Part shown: in pieces, positions 57,500 through 64,000 of the stretch
How the letters are laid out: every line of letters begins with the position of its first letter
How positions within the stretch are numbered: position 1 is the stretch's first letter
Assembly: GCF_030272615.1 (NCBI RefSeq)
Contig: NC_081408.1
Location: forward strand, 614,910,476-614,974,475
Direction of reading: 5' to 3'
DNA from: Cryptomeria japonica
Taxonomy: Eukaryota; Streptophyta; Pinopsida; Cupressales; Cupressaceae
Length of the DNA: 64,000 nucleotides
Position numbers and translations under genes: made by a program
The notes under the pieces: model-generated
The model's input: only the letters and a program-made list of their open reading frames with translations
The model's database searches: none
Told to the model about the DNA's origin: nothing

Positions 57500-58251
57500 C
57501 AAGATTAGCACTGTAGATCTTCTCTCTCTCTCCTTTCTTACTCTTTTGTGACAATTCTTCTATGTGTATCCATGTTCTTCTATTTTCCCTCAATGTCTAC
57601 TTGAGAATGATGCAAAGCATTGAGATCTCTTTTGGTCTCTTTCATGTTGACTCGAAAGACATCCTCTCTTCCCTTTCTTCTAAGGTAGTGTCCTTTCTTT
57701 GGGGAATGACGATTATTATATGCACATATACATATATGATATACATGAGCTATCATACAGCATACTGACCCTGAGGAAAGCAAAATTGCCTCGTGTTTTC
57801 TGTTCATTATCCTTGGGTTTATTCCTCACTTGGGGGCTAAGTTCTTGCAATAACGTGCTCCATCTTCTCTCTCTCTCTTGGGTGTAGCCTACCTTAAAAC
57901 AATCGCTCTTGATAAGGTGTGCATAATTGCTTTAATGTGGGGTCATACAATCCGCTCATATTTTCCTTTTCGATACTTAGAATTATTTAGTGAACTCAGT
58001 TTTGCTTTATAATTTTGGTATCTTTTTTGTGACTCATAGTGAGGGGAACCTTGCTACTTGCAGTCATGGTTTTCCCTTCTTGATCTTCCCTTTTACTTTG
58101 TCAATCGATGTCGTAAGATCCTTAGTCCACTAGGGGCTTGGTGCATCTTGCCTCCTTGATGTGGTAGAAGTCTTTCAATCTTGTTTCCTTGTACTTTACC
58201 AGAAGTATTGGCGTATGCTCATACTCTTGCTAAAGTGGGGGCTAAATGTAG
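57500..58251 (+). other. Gypsy family A 3' internal region
   Basis: This is untranslated sequence with pyrimidine-rich tracts and CTTGGGGGCTAAG-like words (about 57830), and a last polypurine-type AAAGTGGGGGCTAA at about 58233 next to the LTR. No gene is seen; short frames here lack any domain. Confidence 0.6.
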
Positions 58252-58383
58252 TGTCATAAAATTGTGACCATTGCAATTTTCGACCATATTAGGGTCCTCA
58301 TGCATGAAAATTGAATCCCTAGGTCTAATCCGAGACCGGAGACTTGCTCAGCACCTGAAAAACTACATCTTCCTTGCCCTTCA

Positions 58384-59816
58384 TGGTGCAGGAGCACCTA
58401 GGACTTAGGCTTATAGGTTTTTCTCAATTTTAGCTTGTACTGACCTTAGCCAAGTCAATTATTGAATAAAGACTCCAGGAGGGTCCAAGAGTGAGTGTGA
58501 TGAGTAAAATGTAGGCCTAGATTGAGTGTGATGAGTAAAATGTAGGCCTAGATTAGAAAAGCAAAAAGTGCAAAAAGTGCAAAGTTGCAAAAAGTTGTCA
58601 TGACAACTTTTGAAAGTTGTCATAACATTTTTTGTCCTAAATTGCTTAGAGATGGAGTTGGGGTTAGACCAATGCCATATTATTCCTCCACATGTGGGGA
58701 AGACTATAAAAACCTTATCTTGCATGGTTACCAAGGTTGGAGTTTTGTTTTTGTAAGATCAACAATCTGAAACTACTCATTTTCCGACTATTTGACATCA
58801 TTTTGGCTTATTTTGCTCATATTGTGAATACAAATGGATTGAATCCATTGATCCAGTAATGGATTGAGTTTTTTTTTTTTTCAGTGTCATTTTATTCATT
58901 TCAAGCTTTGTAGTTAGGTTGTGTTAGTGTTTTCTTGGTTTGGTTTGCAAACAGCCAGTTTTGGCTTGGCAATTTTGTGTAAAATGGTTGCCCCATGAAT
59001 TCCCTCTGTGCTACCATCACGGCCTATTGGGAAATGGAAGGAAACCAATTTTATAATGTACATATAGGGACAAGTACTGGAGATGAAGTTTGATATGACT
59101 GTCATCTTGTTCTAGGCGAGTCCAGGAGCAACCCGGCTAGAGGAGACGGGGTGAATTTGGAGTGTAAAGTGCAGAGGTGAATGCAAAACCATAATCTAAC
59201 CTTTTGGAGGGGTCCATGAAGTTCATACAGAGTTTACAATGCTAGGAGAAGCCTTGACAAGTCCATTTGATGCCCAAACAAAAACTTAACCAATCACTAC
59301 CAGTTAGAAGGCCTAGAAACCCTCCAAAACCCTCACTTTTGGGTTAGGGCATTGTACGGTGGGTTGAGAAACCAAAACCACCTAAATCACTTGGGGATAG
59401 GTGTTTCATTGAATAATATCAAACCTTGTTACAGGGTCTTTTGGACAGTTTTCTCCTAAGCCCTATAAAACCGGATTTTGGAGGCCTAATAGGGCTAATT
59501 CCTTGTAGCCCTTTTCTAGGCAAAATGGTGAAATCGGTAAGAAAGCTAATGAATGCAAACCTCAAATGGACCCAAATGGAGTTAAAAACATGTTAGAAGC
59601 CACCTCCACACCTCTACATCAACTCACAATAGTAGGAGGTCAAATTGACAAGTTGAAGCCAAGACACCCATAATGAGCACATGGGAAACATTGTGAATCG
59701 GTAGGGTTCCTAGCTAAACAGTTGAAGCAAACACCTTGAGATTTACAAGAAGAAAGCCCTAGAAGAGATTGAGAAGGACTTGGAGGTCTTAGAGAATAGC
59801 TAGGTGAACCCCATCA
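58384..59816 (+). mobile_element. Solo LTR, TGGTGCAG family, copy 2
   Basis: This 1433 bp element starts TGGTGCAGGAGCACC and ends AACCCCATCA. It is homologous to 26745-28340. The flanks CTTCA (58379-58383) and CTTTG (59817-59821) align with CTCTA in the uninterrupted family-A LTR (about 48959), so the exact insertion point is fixed by comparison. A TATA-like CTATAAAAACC lies at about 58703. A 31 bp tandem duplication lies at 58493-58555. Confidence 0.82.
58493..58555 (+). repeat. 31 bp tandem duplication in solo LTR
   Basis: GAGTGTGATGAGTAAAATG and the following GTAGGCCTAGATT occur twice in direct succession without differences. Copy 1 of this LTR family lacks an obvious counterpart, so the duplication is probably local. 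Confidence 0.75.
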
Positions 59817-60896
59817 CTTTGCACTACCCAAACTGCATCATGCCCTAGAAAAAAGGGTAGGACAGAGGCGTGGTGCCCCTATCCTCCTAAGACAGCGGCG
59901 TAGCACCCATTTCCCTACCCCATTTTGGGGCGGGCCCCTTTTCAATCATGCTTTGGTGGTTGTACATTGAGCGGGAAAACTCCCCCAGTGTTGGCCTATG
60001 ACGGAAAATCAATCAATTAACCCTAATTGACAAGTATATAAGTCGCATGTGCCCCCTCATTTGCATAAGTTCAATAAGAGATAACACAAATACATGAGAT
60101 CATGCATTCAAGAGCATTCAAGCATGTTCCTTTCCAGCATTGAGCATTCTCAAGTCTCCTTTCAAGGCTAGGTGTTGCATTCAAGTCAAGGATTCAACCA
60201 TTGAAGAGGAGATTCATTCCAACATTCAACTTCATACAAGCAATTCTATCAACATGTCTATTGCAACCTCCCTTGAGGTGATTTACAGTTCAGTCTTTCA
60301 TTTACATTTACTTGCAAGTACTTTCTTTCATCATTTGGTTAATTCCAAAACTGAGGTTTGACCAGAAGGCAAACCCCCAATCCCAACCCCTTTTCCTCTC
60401 TTTTATGTGTGTAGGTTGTAGGTGAACAGTTGTACTTACAGATTTGGACTCCATTTGTAGAGGCAGAAAAACCCTTTCATTTCGCGGATTTTTTGAAGGA
60501 CCATGTACACTTTCGCCACTGTTCGGACAACTTTTTCTCAAATTCGCAGGGTGGCTTCATCTCGACATATTATTGCCAGATCCAGGTACACAAATTCATC
60601 CTATGCTTCTATCTCGAGTTATAATTAGATATTTGTCACTTTTTCACTTGGTCATATGTATACAATTCAATCAATTCAAATATCATTCCAGAAGAGGGGA
60701 TTAACTTATCATTCTTATATCACTCGGAATTCAATCTTCTTTTCTGGAGGTTGAATCTAGTGCAGTTTCCCCCCTCTTCTAATGTAATGCATGAAAAGTA
60801 TTTGGAGGGAAATCCGAAGTGAAACTTTATCTCTCCTCGGAGGGAAGAAAAGATTTCCTCTAGATCTCTCCACCATTCACCTTTTTGAACATTACA

Positions 60897-62116
60897 GTAG
60901 CATCAAACACCATGAAGTGAATCTCTCTATTTCAAAATTACCCATAATCTTATCTTCAATTGTGAGGCTTAGATCTAGAAAATGATGTATGAGTCAATTA
61001 AATATTCATCCTTCACAACATGGTTAGAATATATGAAAAGTTGACATATAAACTAGGGCACAAACCTTCTCACAAGACCTCAACTAGATAAGAACTTCAC
61101 ACGAGGAACATAAAATATCAAAGTTGCATGGACATGAATATCGATACAAATATGGATATGACATCAAATATGGATACATTCATTTTTTAAGACCCCAAAT
61201 ATGGATACAGCTGGATGCGATATTCATAAAAAACACATACACATATATTCAACACAATTTCTTGTTATTAGAGGAGATTTGCATTACTTCAAAAGCAATA
61301 TAGACACATAATTGCTACATAAGTAATTATGTTGATTTAACAACTTACAATATGCAAAAATAGTAGAGTAGTATTGGAAGATAATCGAAAAAAATGGGTC
61401 ATTGAAATAGAAAAACGTTTCATTTGTCTCTCATTTGGTGTAGGTTTTGTTTATACCAATATTTTTTTTAAATTGCATGAATGAAGTTTTTTTTAATTAA
61501 ATTTAGGAAGATTTTTGTCAAATTTAAAAAAATCAAATCACATAGTATCCGACACGGTCGGAAAATCAAGTTTTTTGGGCACGCGTGGGTATATTATGCG
61601 ACATGTATCTAGGTCGTATCGGATACGAGGATACACACGCCCAAGGGGGGACAAAGGAGTATCCAGCTACTCTGTAAAACATTGAACAATAAACGTTGTA
61701 AATGTCAAATAGGCTGAGTAAACAACAAAGAAGCCTACCAAAAGGAAAGTGGACCCAAATAATCAAAGCCGCTAGCAATGTTGCGCTTGTCGAGGACAAT
61801 AATCTATCACCAAAAATATTTTAAAAAATAAGCCACCATTGAACAACAATAGCCAATAAAAGCTATGAATTGATACTTTACTCAAAACACCTGCCAAAAA
61901 TAAGGAACTACACACAAAGACAACAGTGTTGTTGCAATTAATAGAAAAAGGTTGACAATATGCAATAACACAGGTCTGCAAAGAGGGATACACGTAGTTT
62001 TGTACATATGAAATGGCACAATACAAAACAAAAATATCAAACATCCTTCTATAAGCTCAGAAATGGTGGAAACTCCCAAAATAGAAGGAGACGCAACATT
62101 GTTAGCTCTAATACCA
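60897..62116. other. Unassigned stretch with GTATCC/GGATAC-rich patch
   Basis: No gene is seen. ATATGGATA-type words repeat at 61150-61215, and words such as GTATCCGACACGGTCGG and GTATCGGATACGAGGATAC occur at 61545-61640, in a patch richer in CpG than its surroundings. The left end of a small minus-strand Copia probably lies within 61700-62116. A polypurine-like CCCAAGGGGGG is at about 61639. Confidence 0.45.
62105..62116 (-). promoter_or_regulatory. Primer-binding site of a small Copia element
   Basis: The minus strand reads TGGTATTAGAGC directly after the LTR end at 62117, a variant of the initiator-methionine tRNA site common in Copia elements. Confidence 0.7.
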
Positions 62117-62386
62117 TGTTGGTGTAAACCACCTTCGAAGAGCACAATTTGTAAACAATCACCTTCACAATACAAGAGAAGAAAAAGATACCTCACTAAA
62201 ATGAGATCAATTGATATTGATATGCTAAAATAATGTACAAAGCCTTGCTTATAAAGCAAAGGAGAGAATCGATAAACATAACTGACAACCAACTAACTAT
62301 TAAATGCACTAATAACTGATAAATAATGTTGGATGTCTAAGTAAAGTGGAGCATAGGAAAATAGTAAAAACTCATTTACTCCAACA
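62117..62386 (-). repeat. 5' LTR of a small Copia element
   Basis: This 270 bp LTR has TG...CA ends on the minus strand: it starts TGTTGGAGTAAATGAG (62386) and ends ACACCAACA (62117). A TATA-like TTATAAGC on the minus strand lies at about 62248-62256. The primer site is adjacent. A matching 3' LTR is not visible to the left, so the element is truncated or its other LTR is lost. The open frame at 61882-62292 runs across the LTR and is not a gene. Confidence 0.7.
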
Positions 62387-62939
62387 CTACTAAACATGTG
62401 CACTACTAGTACATCAAGCATATAATGAAATTAAAAAAAGTGCATATCACAATGAGACATAACTCCAACAAATCTTTGATGTAATCAATCATTGATTGAT
62501 ATTTAATTCATTAAATCATTGAGGTTTATATAAGAATGTGTACCCAACATTTGATCAATTATGCAATATGCATGTATTTATTCTTTATCATGCAAACTAC
62601 TATAACATCCATGTACCATGCACTTCTTATAAATCGAAGACAACTATGCTCTTGAGTAATAGATACTTGTGTTATTTGTTACATATACATTGAAAAATGT
62701 AACAATGTTATAACTTATGATGTAAACATTCAATATTTGAAATAAGATACTTTATGGTGCTAACAAATTTTCTTCAAAGGTAATTTTGTTGAGCATGCTG
62801 CAAGCTAAATAAGAAATGTTCCATGAAATCTTCAAATGCTTGTCATATATCTATGTCATGCAAAATATCTCACCATGTATCTGTTGCAGTACATTATTTT
62901 CCTTACTTTCTTAAGAAGTATTGTTTCATTTTTGTTCAA
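62387..62939. other. Unassigned AT-rich stretch
   Basis: I see no gene, repeat or motif of note in this stretch. Confidence 0.5.
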
Positions 62940-63240
62940 TTATTAATAGTTTTCCTTCTAAACCCTCTAAACCTCCACAAAATTAGGTCTTTCACAATGA
63001 AAAGAAATAACTCCAACTTGTTAATAATGCTCCTTCTAAACCCCTCTAAAATTCCACAAAATTACTTCTTTCACAATGAAAAGAAAGAACTTCAACTTGT
63101 TAATAGTGTTCTTTTTAAACCCTCTGAACCTCCACAAAATTAGATCTTTCGCAATGAAAAGAAACAACTTTAACTTGTTAATAGTACTTCTTCTAAACCC
63201 TTCAAACCTCCACAAAAATAAGTCTCTAATAAAGAAAAAA
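62940..63240 (+). repeat. Tandem repeat, four units of about 78-79 bp
   Basis: The unit contains CTTCTAAACCCTCTAAACC, then TCCACAAAATTAG, TCTTTCACAATGAAAAG and AACTTGTTAATAGT. Marker positions 62955, 63034, 63113 and 63191 give periods of 79, 79 and 78. The last unit decays into an A-run. Overlapping frames on both strands here are translations of the repeat. Confidence 0.85.
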
Positions 63241-64000
63241 AAAAACTTATTTTTATGCCTCACTTTGATAATTATGATAGGAAAAATCAAACTTAACCAA
63301 AAACATGTTTGGATCCTCACTTACAAGGCCATGAAAATTTAAGAGGATCAAAAGTGGAATGCTCTTCATTAGAACTTCATCCTCAAGTAAAATAATTAAA
63401 AAAAAAACAAGTAAAATAATAATTAAAAAAACAAGTAAAATAATAATAAAAAAAACAAGGATGATATTATCATTGTTAATAATGACTTAATTATCAACTA
63501 CTACATGATTATTGAAATCATTGTTCGAGGAGTCCAATATCATTGTTGAGGAGGATGAAAACAAGATGTACAAGTGATGTATTTTGGCATTCCCAATAAT
63601 TAAAGGATAACTATGAAGGACAAATAATTATTTATTTAATATAATTTTTTAAATATAATTGGCGGAACCATATACAAAACAAAGGCATAGATCAAATATT
63701 TTAAGTGTTTGATTTATTAAAAGTGAAAAACGCGTGTTTAAAAAGTGAAAGAGAAGGTATAGTTTATGAAAGATAAAAAATTTAATATTTAAATGAAATG
63801 TCATTAAGCAATGGAGAGTGAATCGGTTCCCATGTAATAAACTATGCGATGTATATTTTAAGCATTATGAATATAGCTAAAATGAATTTATTTCATTTTG
63901 TTTAGGGTAATAGTGGACCCATTCATGGTGCATTTGGAGGTCATAGTTGCCTAGTTGAATAATATTTAACTCATAATCTGCCAAAATATTTTGAATGTAT
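63241..64000. other. Unassigned AT-rich stretch with a short A-rich tandem repeat
   Basis: No gene is seen. Three units of about 27 bp (AAACAAGTAAAATAAT) occur at 63385-63460. The remainder is AT-rich with no recognisable element. Confidence 0.55.
63385..63460. repeat. Short A-rich tandem repeat
   Basis: ACAAGTAAAATAAT followed by an A-run is repeated about three times with a period of 26-28 bases. Confidence 0.7.

Larger units (their letters stand above)
48831..60896 (+). mobile_element. Ty3/Gypsy retrotransposon, family A: gag and protease only
   Basis: LTRs lie at 48831-50007 and 58252-60896 (the second interrupted). Between them are a long leader (50008-50879 plus 53749-54086), gag (54087-55548), a knuckle-like segment, protease (55948-56590), a Pro-rich ORF (56591-57499) and a 3' region with a polypurine tract. 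I see no RT, RNase H or integrase, although the coding order is otherwise intact. Removing the non-coding element and the solo LTR leaves about 7.8 kb. The gag and protease types point to the Tat/Ogre side of Gypsy. The flanks TTTAG and GTAGC do not match, so no target duplication was found. Confidence 0.82.
58252..60896 (+). repeat. 3' LTR of Gypsy family A, interrupted
   Basis: It starts TGTCATAAAATTGTGACC and ends ...GAACATTACA. A solo LTR interrupts it at 58384-59816; without it about 1207 bp remain, in line with 48831-50007. The right piece has a small duplication relative to the 5' LTR (GGCGTGGTGCCCC and GCGTAGCACCC at about 59868-59910). Confidence 0.85.

Noticed and set aside
48826-60901. 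Target-site duplication for Gypsy family A
   Set aside because: TTTAG on the left and GTAGC on the right do not match in any register tried, so none is claimed.
61882-62292. 136-codon minus-strand frame, hydrophobic
   Set aside because: It runs through a Copia LTR, its TATA box and its primer site, so it is very unlikely to be translated.
62940-63240. Possible CRISPR-like array
   Set aside because: The units are direct repeats of nearly the whole 78-79 bp with no unique spacers, and the setting is plant nuclear DNA.

Overview
The window looks like plant nuclear DNA from a large, repeat-filled genome. I found no intact host gene, tRNA, rRNA or CRISPR array. The DNA is AT-rich and made almost entirely of decayed retroelements: Ty3/Gypsy (a Tat-like lineage with a G-patch domain and a chromovirus/Tekay-like lineage), Sirevirus-like Ty1/Copia, L1-type LINEs with plant-style ORF1, several solo LTRs, and a non-coding LTR family. 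The combination is typical of seed plants with big genomes. A conifer or other gymnosperm is my best guess, but it is an inference.

Layout, left to right. 1-2517: a non-coding LTR element on the minus strand, cut by the window start. 2518-12607: a minus-strand Tat-like Gypsy (family B) into which a complete Sirevirus-like Copia (4064-9467, plus strand) inserted; removing the Copia restores the Gypsy reading frame. 12608-13281: a probable LTR with a TATA box. 15250-36990: a plus-strand LINE split in two. Its endonuclease lies at 15.3-16.3 kb and its reverse transcriptase at 34.3-36.7 kb, separated by about 17.6 kb of later insertions bounded by direct repeats. Inside those lie a chromovirus-like gag/PR/RT, a family-B solo LTR (itself holding a poly(A)-tailed retrocopy and a Copia solo LTR), and a minus-strand Sirevirus remnant with an accessory coiled-coil ORF (its LTR holding another solo LTR).

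36991-48830 is older, less structured sequence. It holds a CpG-rich patch with an inverted repeat and a 115-codon ORF (the only candidate non-transposon coding segment), LINE ORF1 and endonuclease fragments, a 1.35 kb polypurine satellite seeded by a (GA)51 run, and a Copia solo LTR. 48831-60896 is a 12 kb Gypsy (family A) that carries gag, protease and a proline-rich ORF but no visible RT, RNase H or integrase. Its leader contains a complete 2.86 kb copy of the non-coding element with a perfect 5 bp target duplication, and its 3' LTR contains a solo LTR. 60897-64000 is mostly unassigned, with a small Copia LTR and two tandem repeats.

The genes do not form a pathway. The logic of the window is stratigraphic: at least four nesting levels can be ordered, and in several cases a second copy in the same window serves as the empty site. 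I do not see a convincing new biological system. The most unusual items are the conserved GC-rich island in the non-coding family, the gag-protease-only Gypsy, the unidentified retrocopy at 19-20 kb, and the CpG-rich patch at 38 kb.
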